8,228 bases of DNA from Calditrichaceae bacterium (GCA_030622395.1 JAUXGF010000104.1:1-8228), one strand, 5' to 3'; positions 1 through 7,042 are shown, counted from the stretch's first letter. The notes: a model not told the origin generated them from the sequence alone. A program made the numbers and translations.

Positions 1-13
1 CAATAATTAGAGA

Positions 14-29
14 TGGCACAAATATTGCA
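14..29 (+). promoter_or_regulatory. Sigma-54 (-24/-12) promoter of dnaK
   Basis: The sequence TGGCAC, five bases, then TTGCA matches the RpoN consensus TGGCAC-N5-TTGC(A/T) at every specified base. The GG (15-16) and GC (27-28) doublets have the required 12-nt offset, which predicts a start of transcription near position 40 and a leader of about 47 nt. It faces dnaK and nothing intervenes. Binding sites for the required enhancer-binding activator would lie left of the window and cannot be seen. No CIRCE inverted repeat is present between the promoter and the gene. A perfect chance match just upstream of a gene in the right orientation is unlikely, but there is no experimental support. Confidence 0.8.
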
Positions 30-72
30 AGTATATAAAAAAATAAATATGAAAATATAATAAAATAAAAAT

Positions 73-78
73 AAGGAG
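73..78 (+). promoter_or_regulatory. Shine-Dalgarno sequence of dnaK
   Basis: AAGGAG lies 8 nt before the ATG at 87 and fixes the start codon. The rest of the predicted leader (40-86) is almost entirely A and T, with no obvious hairpin covering this site, so an RNA thermometer is not apparent. Confidence 0.85.
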
Positions 79-86
79 AAGTAAAA

Positions 87-2057
87 ATGGGAAAAATAAT
101 TGGAATTGACCTTGGAACGACAAACTCGGTAGTTTCTGTAATGGAAGGAGGCGAACCGGTTGTTATTACTAACGCTGAAGGCGCTCGCACAACGCCTTCG
201 GTAGTTGCGTTCACAAAAAAAGGAGAACGTCTTGTCGGCGCGCCGGCAAAGCGTCAGGCTGTAACAAATCCGAAAAATACTATTTTTTCGATTAAACGTT
301 TTATGGGGCGGTTTTATAAAGAAGTCGGTAACGAAATAAAGGAAGTTCCTTTTAAAGTAAAAAGCGGCAATAATGATGTGGTTATGGTAGACGTTGGCGA
401 TAAGCAATATTCGCCGCCTGAAATTTCAGCGATGATTTTACAAAAAATGCGGCAGACTGCAGAAGACTATCTTGGTGAAAAAGTAAATGAGGCTGTAATA
501 ACCGTTCCCGCATATTTTAACGACTCTCAGCGTCAGGCTACTAAGGATGCGGGAAAGATTGCCGGATTGGATGTAAAACGTATCATTAACGAGCCGACAG
601 CGGCTTCATTAGCTTATGGTTTGGATAGTAAAAAGGACGAAAAAATAGCCGTGTTTGATTTAGGCGGAGGCACGTTTGATGTTTCCATTCTGGAAATTGG
701 CGACGGCGTTTTTGAAGTAAAATCTACTAACGGCGACACTCATTTAGGCGGTGATGATTTCGACCAGCGTTTGATTGATTACATGGCGGATGAATTCAAA
801 AATGCAGAGGGAGTTGATTTACGTAAAGACGCAATGGCGTTACAGCGCTTAAAAGAAGCCGCTGAGAAAGCTAAAATTGAACTTTCTTCTTCTATGCAGA
901 CGGAAGTTAATTTACCTTTTATTACCGCTACAGAATCCGGTCCAAAACATTTAACTTTGAATATTTCACGATCCAAATTTGAACAATTAGTAGATGATTT
1001 AATACAAAGAACCGTCGGACCCTGTAAAAAAGCTTTAAAAGACGCCGGTCTTTCTACTTCAGAAATTGACGAGGTTATCTTAGTCGGCGGATCGATCCGT
1101 ATTCCGAAGGTACAGGAAGTTGTAAAATCCTTGTTTGGTAAAGAACCTCATAAGGGGGTTAATCCTGATGAAGTAGTTGCAATAGGCGCGGCTATTCAGG
1201 GCGCTGTATTAACCGGCGAAGTTAAAGACGTATTATTACTGGATGTTACTCCTCTTTCGCTTGGCATTGAAACTCTAGGCAGTGTAGCGACAAAATTAAT
1301 TGAGGCGAATACTACTATTCCATCTAAGAAAACTGAGGTTTTTTCAACAGCGGCTGATAACCAGACTACTGTCGAAATTCATGTGCTGCAGGGCGAACGT
1401 CAAATGGCTGGCGATAACCGTTCCTTAGGAAAGTTTATATTAGACGGCATTCCGCCTTCGATGCGCGGTATCCCCCAAATTGAAGTGACTTTCGATATAG
1501 ACGCTAACGGTATATTGCATGTAACCGCTAAAGACAAAGCTACAGCGAAAGAACAAAGTATTCGTATCGAAGCGTCAAGCGGATTGAACGAAGATGAAAT
1601 TGAAAAGATGAAAAAAGAAGCTCAAGCTCATTCGGCTGAGGATAAGCGTAAGAAGGAAGAGATCGAAACAAAGAACCAGGCTGACGCTGTTGTTTATCAA
1701 ACAGAAAAACAAATTAATGAAATGAAAGATAAAATAAGCGATGAAGATAAAGGCAAGATTGAAACCGCTCTAGGACGCTTAAAAGAAGCGCAGAAAAGCA
1801 ACAATATTGATGAAATGAAATCATCTTTAGAAGGAGTCAACACAGTTTGGAATGAAATTGCGCAAAAGCTTTATGCACAAACCGGAGCGCAGGGTCAGCC
1901 GGGCGCACAAGGCCCTGGAGCGGGTCCGGATATGGGCTCCGCAGGCGCTGCTGATGCAGGAGCGGAAGCGCCCGGTCAATCATCGTCAGAAACCAAAGAT
2001 GACGCAAAAGTCGAAGACGCCGATTACGAAGTTGTTGATGAAGAAGAAAAGAAATAG
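87..2057 (+). CDS. dnaK: Molecular chaperone DnaK (Hsp70)
   Basis: Cytoplasmic ATP-driven Hsp70 chaperone that binds unfolded peptides in cycles with DnaJ and GrpE; neither partner gene is in the window. The 656-residue length is normal. The nucleotide-binding domain (about 1-380) carries IDLGTTNS (7-14), the phosphate-binding [14 protein letters not shown] (189-202) and [11 protein letters not shown] (168-178). The conserved interdomain linker [11 protein letters not shown] follows at 381-391, then the beta-sandwich substrate-binding domain to about 500, an alpha-helical lid, a Gly/Ala/Gln/Pro-rich flexible stretch (about 597-632) and an acidic tail with DYEVVDEEE. The third Hsp70 signature (330-344) reads GGSIRIP where nearly all family members have Thr before Arg; residue 337 is Ile (codon ATC, 1095-1097). 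The start is fixed by AAGGAG. Transcription is predicted from the sigma-54 promoter at 14-29, and the gene appears monocistronic because the next genes are convergent. Identification is certain. Confidence 0.98.
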   Translation: MGKIIGIDLGTTNSVVSVMEGGEPVVITNAEGARTTPSVVAFTKKGERLVGAPAKRQAVTNPKNTIFSIKRFMGRFYKEVGNEIKEVPFKVKSGNNDVVMVDVGDKQYSPPEISAMILQKMRQTAEDYLGEKVNEAVITVPAYFNDSQRQATKDAGKIAGLDVKRIINEPTAASLAYGLDSKKDEKIAVFDLGGGTFDVSILEIGDGVFEVKSTNGDTHLGGDDFDQRLIDYMADEFKNAEGVDLRKDAMALQRLKEAAEKAKIELSSSMQTEVNLPFITATESGPKHLTLNISRSKFEQLVDDLIQRTVGPCKKALKDAGLSTSEIDEVILVGGSIRIPKVQEVVKSLFGKEPHKGVNPDEVVAIGAAIQGAVLTGEVKDVLLLDVTPLSLGIETLGSVATKLIEANTTIPSKKTEVFSTAADNQTTVEIHVLQGERQMAGDNRSLGKFILDGIPPSMRGIPQIEVTFDIDANGILHVTAKDKATAKEQSIRIEASSGLNEDEIEKMKKEAQAHSAEDKRKKEEIETKNQADAVVYQTEKQINEMKDKISDEDKGKIETALGRLKEAQKSNNIDEMKSSLEGVNTVWNEIAQKLYAQTGAQGQPGAQGPGAGPDMGSAGAADAGAEAPGQSSSETKDDAKVEDADYEVVDEEEKK

Positions 2058-2078
2058 ATATATAAAGAGAAAAAGACG

Positions 2079-2110
2079 TCTGGAAGAATTGGAGTACTGG
2101 AGTGATGGAA
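2079..2110 (+). repeat. Degenerate octamer tandem repeat (NNNTGGAG type), four units
   Basis: Four in-phase 8-nt units lie just after dnaK: TCTGGAAG, AATTGGAG, TACTGGAG and TGATGGAA. Only the TGGA core is constant. Related units recur at 2215-2230 and 6956-6979 on this strand and at about 2270-2294 on the opposite strand. The units are not in any gene, and their function is unknown. Confidence 0.55.
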
Positions 2111-2113
2111 GAG

Positions 2114-2151
2114 AAAGACCTCAAAGGTTTTCCCAAACCTTTGAGGTCTTT
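2114..2151. terminator. Long perfect hairpin, probable bidirectional terminator
   Basis: A 17-bp perfect inverted repeat (2114-2130 and 2135-2151) encloses a 4-nt TCCC loop. The arms begin with AAA and end with TTT, so either strand yields a strong stem ending in a short U stretch. It lies 57 nt after the dnaK stop and is shared with the convergent gene ending at 2301, which suits a two-way terminator. The T tract is short (TCTTT), so processing or mRNA 3' end protection is also possible. Confidence 0.75.
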
Positions 2152-2168
2152 AAAGAATGGAAGAATTG

Positions 2169-2203
2169 AATTAATTGGAAAATTTCGGGCATTTCCATTA
2201 ATT
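2169..2203. repeat. Imperfect inverted repeat in the dnaK 3' spacer
   Basis: The left arm AATTAATTGGAAA (2169-2181) pairs with TTTCCATTAATT (2192-2203) with one bulged base. It is a weaker, AT-rich stem downstream of the main hairpin and may contribute to termination of the - strand gene, or it may be incidental. Confidence 0.35.
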
Positions 2204-2214
2204 AAGAATTGTGG

Positions 2215-2294
2215 TAATGGAGTAATGGATTGATAGTAAAACGGTTACATCCTTTTAGATTTCGCAGATAATCCATTCTTCCATCACTCCAATT
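2215..2294. repeat. Inverted pair of TGGAG-type octamer repeats
   Basis: Forward units TAATGGAG and TAATGGAT (2215-2230) are answered on the other strand by a run of related units at about 2270-2294. AATGGATT at 2224-2231 is the exact reverse complement of 2270-2277. A 14-base string, GGAGTGATGGAAGA at 2099-2112, is exactly inverted at 2277-2290. The spacer between dnaK and the convergent gene is therefore largely made of this repeat family in both orientations. Confidence 0.5.
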
Positions 2295-2300
2295 CCTCAC

Positions 2301-3389
2301 CTAATTATAGCCGCCTAATAAACCAATGGGAATACGGGCAAAAGTGACGCCCACTAAAAAGTTATCCCACTCGCCGAATCCAAGATACATACCTGGCATA
2401 AACCTGCCCAATTTGAAAAATCCGGGATATATGTTAATCCGGGCATTATACATTCGCGGCCCGGTGATAATTATGGAAGTCATTAAAGAATGGTTCTTAT
2501 CATAAAATAATCCAACAGCTCCGTCCGTTGTCGGCGTTATTATTCTTGAATTATTAATTATATTTTCATCTAAACGGTTAACGACCGTACCAATCCCAAA
2601 AGAAAAATTGTGTATATTATTGTGGGTGTAACTTAAACCGCCGATTCCATAAATTCCATAATACAAAAATGCAGAATAATTTTTCCAAAAGGGCAATTTA
2701 TACTTAAAAGCAAATTGAAGCCCGGTATTTTCAAGATAACAATTGCTCGGATTATACATCGGTTGCAGCGACCAATCATATAAAGATACTGTTTTGGAAA
2801 AAAACTTCTTAACCGCATCTGAACTGAATATTAGAATACCCAGGGGATCAAAGATTAGTAAATCGGCAATCGGATCAACATTTGTTACATTAGAATGATT
2901 ATTTTCTAAAACTTCATTGAAGAAATGATAGAACATTGTTGTTAAAAATGATGTAAGTTTGGGATGTTTGAAACCGTGATAATCATACCACTCAGCAGTT
3001 TTAACATATATCATTCCGCTGCCTATTATATGGTGACCGTAATTGGGCACCCACTGGGCTTTATTTTTATCAAAGCTTAAAGGAAATACTTCCTGAGTCA
3101 GAAATCTATTCCAGCCGTATTTGTCTATATGATAAAATGGATGGCTGATATTATCCCAAACATTTTTTATACCCTGTTCATAATCCAATTTAAAAATGTT
3201 AATTGTTTCACCATTATTTTCATGACCGCCATTGCGCAAAACGTCAAAACTGCCGTTAAGTATTACAGTTGTTGGATTAAAATTTAATTCCGATCCATAA
3301 TTTTGTTCGGGATGATAAAAATAGTATTCCTTTTTCTGAGCATAGAGGTTGATACTAATGAGAAATATAAGAACAACTGTTTTTATCAT
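2301..3389 (-). CDS. Secreted envelope protein of unrecognised family, DUF2279/DUF3943-like core
   Basis: A 362-residue protein that I do not recognise by name. Residues 1-17 form a signal peptide (basic start, hydrophobic run, cleavage after LYA before Gln), so it is exported. A middle segment has GH (118-119), a hydrophobic stretch, HGF (138-140), FFNEV with Glu159 and Glu162, and a DPIAD/DPLG segment (172-184). This spacing recalls the DUF3943 and DUF2279 families of putative periplasmic or outer-membrane proteins. The C-terminal half (about 220-355) is rich in aromatic and Gly residues in alternating strand-like stretches, suggesting a beta-barrel or beta-rich domain. It lies 114 nt downstream of a DUF2279 gene on the same strand and could be co-transcribed with it. 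Only a weak GGA precedes the ATG. The coding region is clear; the function is unknown. Confidence 0.85.
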   Translation of the reverse strand: MIKTVVLIFLISINLYAQKKEYYFYHPEQNYGSELNFNPTTVILNGSFDVLRNGGHENNGETINIFKLDYEQGIKNVWDNISHPFYHIDKYGWNRFLTQEVFPLSFDKNKAQWVPNYGHHIIGSGMIYVKTAEWYDYHGFKHPKLTSFLTTMFYHFFNEVLENNHSNVTNVDPIADLLIFDPLGILIFSSDAVKKFFSKTVSLYDWSLQPMYNPSNCYLENTGLQFAFKYKLPFWKNYSAFLYYGIYGIGGLSYTHNNIHNFSFGIGTVVNRLDENIINNSRIITPTTDGAVGLFYDKNHSLMTSIIITGPRMYNARINIYPGFFKLGRFMPGMYLGFGEWDNFLVGVTFARIPIGLLGGYN

Positions 3390-3503
3390 AAATTAAATCC
3401 GGTTATTAACACACTTAATTTAATATTAATTTTAATATAATGGTAAATAAATTAATAGAGATAATTAAAATGTAAAAAATGTATGATTAAATTAGATTGA
3501 TAA

Positions 3504-4478
3504 TCAAAAATATAATCCAAACCAAGTGACTTTAGGAGTGATTCGGACAGTAGGCATGGGAAACTTGAGAAAATTCAGTTCATCTTTTAAAAATCTAACA
3601 AAGGAGTGTTTGTCAAGATTCCCAAGCGGAATTTTTGTTATATCCATATCTATGCTTAAATATATTTCACGGTCGCCATGATAAGCGCCCGGGCCGGCAA
3701 TACCCTTTGCGGATTGTCCAATAGCAAGTCCCATAGGTTTCAGCCAATTTGGATAAGAACGCTGCCATGCCTTAGGCATAGTATCATAGAAATTAGCCGC
3801 CAGCCAAAAGGTCATCCCTTCATAATCATCTATTCTGCCGGAGTTTGCTCTTGTATATCTGTGTTCATGATATGCTGTGGAATAAAGATAGCTGATTTTA
3901 AGACGTATTCCCTTTAAATGTTCAGGATAAAATTGCTGCAACGCAGCATACCCAGTACCGATTGTATTGCCGATTAAATCCCCCCAGCTAAAACCCCATT
4001 CTTTAAAAAATCCGTCTGTTATTTCAATTTGCAGCATCCAGAGCCAGCTTGTCAGAGAACCATACCATATTGATTTCTTTGCTGAAAACCCTGAAAAACG
4101 GTAAGCTTTGGAAAGAGTATTTGCAATAAGGTATGGAGTAAAAGTATGTCCTATTTTATCCATTTGTTTTCGTTTCTTCATATCAAGCTCAAAATTAATA
4201 GAATGGAATTTACCTCTTGGTTCATTGTACCAGGTTTCTTTTAAACAGTTTACTGCAATGATATCTCCCAAGGCAATGGTTCCAAATAGTGAAGTTAACC
4301 TCCATGGATGGATATTAGTTTCTTTCCTCCAGTAAGTGCCGTCATCTATATTTGGTTTATAAGTATTGTAATTGTATTGGGATTGAAAATGGGATGAATC
4401 ACTCGGTGTATATTGAATTTGAGCAAATACAACCGGAAAGTATAATAAAACTATAATTGTGGAAAGTGTATATTTCAT
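3504..4478 (-). CDS. DUF2279 family exported protein
   Basis: A 324-residue protein with a signal peptide (1-19, cleavage after VFA before Gln). The family signature is clear in order: TWYNEP (82-87), FHSINFELD (91-99), KQMDKIGH (104-111), a hydrophobic segment, WYGSLTSWLWMLQIEITDGF (138-157), then WGFSWGDLIGNTIG (161-174). These match the conserved His, Asp, Glu and Asn pattern of DUF2279, the family that includes the small E. coli YfiM lipoprotein. Its biochemical role is unknown to me. The FCB-type version here is longer, with a strand-rich C-terminal half ending in Phe (WFGLYF), as many outer-membrane barrel proteins do. No Shine-Dalgarno sequence precedes the ATG, which is common in Bacteroidetes-type genomes. 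It is divergent from accC and upstream of another secreted-protein gene. Family assignment is firm; function is unknown. Confidence 0.88.
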   Translation of the reverse strand: MKYTLSTIIVLLYFPVVFAQIQYTPSDSSHFQSQYNYNTYKPNIDDGTYWRKETNIHPWRLTSLFGTIALGDIIAVNCLKETWYNEPRGKFHSINFELDMKKRKQMDKIGHTFTPYLIANTLSKAYRFSGFSAKKSIWYGSLTSWLWMLQIEITDGFFKEWGFSWGDLIGNTIGTGYAALQQFYPEHLKGIRLKISYLYSTAYHEHRYTRANSGRIDDYEGMTFWLAANFYDTMPKAWQRSYPNWLKPMGLAIGQSAKGIAGPGAYHGDREIYLSIDMDITKIPLGNLDKHSFVRFLKDELNFLKFPMPTVRITPKVTWFGLYF

Positions 4479-4858
4479 AAATATAGAACAGGTTTAATAT
4501 TATTAAAAAAACACTTCAATTTTATTAATTTAAAATGAAATGAAGAGTTTCTTTATTTTATTGTAGATTATTTTTAAGGTTTTTACTTAACCCAAAAGGC
4601 AATTTTAAAAACGGTGTAAAATTACAATCAAAGGAAATATTAGTCAAATTAATTATTGTGAGTTTGACAATATATTTATAAGGAGATTGCTCTTACGTAG
4701 TGACGCTTCGTTAATCTCTGATACGAGAGTGAAATGTTCTATGTAACGAATTCCCACGTGAGGTTTTATAAACATAAAGAAAAGTAATTGATTTTAAAAA
4801 CTGTAAAAGCTATATTTCTAAATAGTCCTTATTGTTCCTCTTAAAATGAGAACCGTTT
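4479..4858. other. 380-nt divergent spacer between DUF2279 gene and accC
   Basis: This spacer should hold promoters for both directions, but I find no convincing -35/-10 or sigma-54 pair. A TTGACA at 4664-4669 has no good -10 at 17 nt. A 6-bp inverted repeat GTCAAA/TTTGAC (4643-4648, 4663-4668) could be an operator. By count, 4681-4770 is 40% GC while the 90 nt on the left is 23% and the 88 nt on the right 24%; this block is described separately. Just before the accC ATG, GTTCCTC (4834-4840) and GAGAAC (4848-4853) can pair with one bulge and would cover the weak GAG ribosome-binding site. I see no credible gene here. Confidence 0.5.
4690..4762 (+). ncRNA. Candidate structured RNA or degraded repeat element upstream of accC
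   Basis: Nested inverted repeats can form one long fold: CTC 4690-4692 with GAG 4760-4762, ACGT 4695-4698 with ACGT 4756-4759, TTCGTTA 4707-4713 with TAACGAA 4744-4750, and CTCT 4716-4719 with AGAG 4726-4729 as the inner hairpin. GTTTTATA follows directly, resembling a weak U tract. The block stands out by GC content from both flanks. It could be an mRNA leader element of accC, a small RNA ending in a terminator, or a decayed dispersed repeat. The outer stems are short, so chance pairing is not excluded. It matches no RNA family I know. Confidence 0.3.
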
Positions 4859-6364
4859 ATGTTTAAAAAAATCCTTATTGCCAATCGCGGCGAAATTGCC
4901 GTGCGAATTATGCGTACCTGTCAGGAAATGGATATCACAACAGCGGCTGTATTTTCTGAAGTAGACAGGAAATCGCCCTTTGTATATTATGCGGATGAAG
5001 CTTATCCTTTAGGGGGAATAACCTCGCAGGAAAGTTATTTAAAATGGGAAAAAATTATCGGGATCGCTAAAGAATACGGGGCGGAAGCTATTCATCCCGG
5101 TTATGGATTTTTGTCTGAAAACGCCGATTTTGCAGAAGCTGTTTTTGCAGAAGGATTAACTTTTATCGGTCCTCCCGCAGACGCTATCCGTGTAATGGGT
5201 AATAAAACAGAAGCGCGAAAGCTGATGATCGCTAACGGAATTCCCACAGTTCCGGGAACGGAAGACGCAATTAAGGATAAAGATAAAGCGCGTCAAACAG
5301 CGCGGAAAATCGGCTATCCGATTTTAATTAAAGCTGCGGCAGGGGGCGGCGGCAAGGGTATGAGGTTAGTCGAAGATGACGGACAATTTTTTGAAGCTAT
5401 TGAAGGAGCGGCGCGCGAGGCTAAGGCTGCTTTTAATGATTCGACTGTTTATATCGAGAAATTTGTAGAGGAACCGCGCCATATTGAATTTCAGATTTTA
5501 GCGGATTCAAAAGGCAATGTTATTCATTTAGGCGAGAGGGAATGTTCCATTCAAAGGCGGCATCAAAAAGTCATAGAAGAATCGCCTTCGTCACTGCTGA
5601 CAAATGAACTGCGGGCAAAGATGGGTAAAGCTGCCGTACAAGCCGCTAAAGTTTGCGGCTACAGAAGCGCCGGAACGATTGAATTTTTGGTTGATAAAAA
5701 CCTTAATTTTTATTTTTTAGAAATGAATACACGTTTGCAGGTAGAGCATCCGGTTACGGAGATGGTAAGCGGTTTGGATCTGGTAAAAGAGCAGATTCTA
5801 ATTGCCGCCGGTAAATCTATGACTTCCCTAAAAAGCCTTGATGATTTTTGGGGACATGCCATTGAATGCCGGCTTTATGCCGAAAATCCGGATAATAATT
5901 TTGCTCCATCGCCGGGAGAAATTCTATTTTTAAAGTCAGCGGACGGCCCGGGTATTCGTGAAGACAGCGGCGTTACGCAGGGCAGTGAAATATCTCTTTA
6001 TTACGACCCTATGATTTCGAAGTTAATCGCCTGGGGCAGCGACCGCAGGCAGGCAATTATGCGGATGCTGCGGGCGCTGCGTGAATATGAAATTTTAGGC
6101 ATTCATACAACCATTCCTTTTTTAATCCGTGTTTTGGAACATCCTTTATTTCAAAAAGGAAAATTCACTACCAAATTTATTGAGGAAAACCGGGAGCAGT
6201 TGTTTGTAGAAAATATTAACACTGCCGAGGTTGCAAGTTTTGCCGCAGCTCTTGATCAAATTAATGAAAAAAGCAAAATCAGCATTTATAACAATCATAA
6301 AAATAATAAACATGGTTCAAGCTGGAAATTAATTCATAGACAGCAAAGTTTGAGGAAAAAATGA
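4859..6364 (+). CDS. accC: Biotin carboxylase subunit of acyl-CoA carboxylase
   Basis: Carboxylates the biotin of the carrier protein using ATP and bicarbonate, the first half-reaction of acetyl- or propionyl-CoA carboxylase in the cytoplasm. The 501 residues hold an N-terminal domain (FKKILIANRGEIAVRI, 2-17), an ATP-grasp domain with the Gly-rich loop KAAAGGGGKGM (158-168), RHIEFQ (207-212), SIQRRHQKVIEE (230-241), metal ligands Glu275 and Glu288 with Asn290, catalytic Arg292 and Glu296 in EMNTRLQVEHPVTEM, and Arg338 in the C-terminal domain. It is about 50 residues longer than E. coli AccC. The extra tail (about 445-501), ending in SSWKLIHRQQSLRKK, fits the start of the linker seen in fused propionyl-CoA carboxylase alpha subunits. 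It overlaps the biotin carrier gene by ATGA. The start is the conserved MFKKILIANRGE; its ribosome site is weak (GAG at 4848-4850). Confidence 0.97.
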   Translation: MFKKILIANRGEIAVRIMRTCQEMDITTAAVFSEVDRKSPFVYYADEAYPLGGITSQESYLKWEKIIGIAKEYGAEAIHPGYGFLSENADFAEAVFAEGLTFIGPPADAIRVMGNKTEARKLMIANGIPTVPGTEDAIKDKDKARQTARKIGYPILIKAAAGGGGKGMRLVEDDGQFFEAIEGAAREAKAAFNDSTVYIEKFVEEPRHIEFQILADSKGNVIHLGERECSIQRRHQKVIEESPSSLLTNELRAKMGKAAVQAAKVCGYRSAGTIEFLVDKNLNFYFLEMNTRLQVEHPVTEMVSGLDLVKEQILIAAGKSMTSLKSLDDFWGHAIECRLYAENPDNNFAPSPGEILFLKSADGPGIREDSGVTQGSEISLYYDPMISKLIAWGSDRRQAIMRMLRALREYEILGIHTTIPFLIRVLEHPLFQKGKFTTKFIEENREQLFVENINTAEVASFAAALDQINEKSKISIYNNHKNNKHGSSWKLIHRQQSLRKK

Positions 6365-6873
6365 AAATTTTTGCCGACACGCCAAAAAATAAATTTGAAT
6401 TTGAAACATATATTGAAAAAGATGACATTTTAATTATTAAAGATGATAAATCAATCCGGTATGATATGACGCCGTTAGGAAACGGACGCTATTCGCTGAT
6501 CAAGGAAAATAAATCTTATATCGTTCATTTAGTAAAAAATGACGAGACTTATCATGTGCATGTTTTAGGGGATTATTTTCCGGTTAAAGTTGAAGATGAG
6601 CGAATCCGTAAAGTTAAAGAATTGGTAAAAAGTTCGCAAAGCGGTACTACTGAGAAAATTATTAAAGCGCCTATTCCCGGCTTGGTTGTAAAGATTAATG
6701 TGGAAGCAGGGAAAACTGTTTCTGAAGGCGAGAGCTTAATTGTTTTAGAAGCCATGAAAATGGAAAATATTATAAAAGCGCCCTACGATTGCAAGATTAA
6801 TGAAATCAACGTAAAAGAAAAAGACGCTGTGCAGCAAAATCAAGATTTGATTAAATTGATTTCGGTTGATTAG
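6361..6873 (+). CDS. accB: Biotin carboxyl carrier protein of acyl-CoA carboxylase
   Basis: Carries CO2 on biotin between the carboxylase and a carboxyltransferase. The 170 residues end in a biotinyl domain (about 98-168) with the EAMKMEN motif at 130-136, so Lys133 is the predicted biotinylation site; the upstream KAPIPGLV (102-109) replaces the usual APMPG. The first 90 residues are beta-strand-like and end with a VKVEDERIRKV segment (75-85) resembling the BT domain that joins carboxylase and carrier in propionyl-CoA carboxylase alpha subunits. With AccC it therefore looks like an alpha subunit split in two. The ATG overlaps the accC stop (ATGA) and has GAGG at 6352-6355, indicating translational coupling and equimolar production. 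No carboxyltransferase gene follows; a Kdo synthase gene comes next after a 173-nt spacer. It may serve propionyl- rather than acetyl-CoA carboxylation. Confidence 0.93.
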   Translation: MKIFADTPKNKFEFETYIEKDDILIIKDDKSIRYDMTPLGNGRYSLIKENKSYIVHLVKNDETYHVHVLGDYFPVKVEDERIRKVKELVKSSQSGTTEKIIKAPIPGLVVKINVEAGKTVSEGESLIVLEAMKMENIIKAPYDCKINEINVKEKDAVQQNQDLIKLISVD

Positions 6874-6888
6874 GAGTTAAGATTTAAA

Positions 6889-6916
6889 GCATTCAGCTAT
6901 CTGCTATCAGCATTCA
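6889..6916 (+). repeat. Heptamer tandem repeat (GCATTCA/GCTATCA type), four units
   Basis: Four in-phase 7-nt units (GCATTCA, GCTATCT, GCTATCA, GCATTCA) start 16 nt after the accB stop. The 9-mer GCATTCAGC occurs twice, 21 nt apart, which is exactly three units. The array is noncoding. A short CCTG/CAGG hairpin (6918-6929) follows. Confidence 0.6.
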
Positions 6917-6955
6917 GCCTGTAACCAGGAAATGTGATTGATAAATACAGGAGAA

Positions 6956-6979
6956 TAATGGAGTATTGGAGTATTGAAA
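6956..6979 (+). repeat. Octamer tandem repeat (TATTGGAG type), three units
   Basis: Three in-phase 8-nt units, TAATGGAG, TATTGGAG and TATTGAAA, belong to the same degenerate family as the arrays after dnaK. The last units form the left arm of the adjoining hairpin. Confidence 0.55.
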
Positions 6980-7002
6980 AACATTACTCCAGTAATTCTT
7001 TT
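6967..7002 (+). terminator. Probable terminator of accC-accB
   Basis: TGGAGTATTG (6967-6976) pairs with CATTACTCCA (6982-6991) around an AAAAA loop, with one T-T mismatch in ten positions. A T-rich stretch, TTCTTTT (6996-7002), follows four bases later. It separates the carboxylase operon from kdsA. The stem is built from the octamer repeat, so it may be a terminator that arose from repeat units. It could be leaky, allowing kdsA read-through. Confidence 0.5.
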
Positions 7003-7037
7003 AAAATATTTTGAAAACTATCCAAAGAAACAATGCC

Positions 7038-7042
7038 GGAGG
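7038..7042 (+). promoter_or_regulatory. Shine-Dalgarno sequence deciding the kdsA start
   Basis: GGAGG lies 4 nt before the ATG at 7047. It supports this start over the in-frame TTG at 7011, which has no ribosome-binding site and would add 12 unconserved residues. Confidence 0.8.

Noticed and set aside
1..86. CIRCE operator (HrcA) or RNA thermometer upstream of dnaK
   Set aside because: No TTAGCACTC-type inverted repeat is visible, and the leader is AT-only with no stem covering the ribosome-binding site.
1837..2169. Open frames on both strands over the dnaK 3' end
   Set aside because: They are antisense or out of frame to a certain dnaK, have low-complexity Arg/Lys-rich or odd compositions, and run through the hairpin and repeats.
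3678..4335. Two + strand open frames inside the DUF2279 gene
   Set aside because: They are shadows of a clearly conserved - strand gene, with no ribosome-binding sites and no recognisable protein pattern.
4846..4866. Six-codon ORF (MRTVYV) overlapping the accC start, as a possible leader peptide
   Set aside because: It has no ribosome-binding site of its own and no regulatory codon run; an ATG this close is expected by chance.
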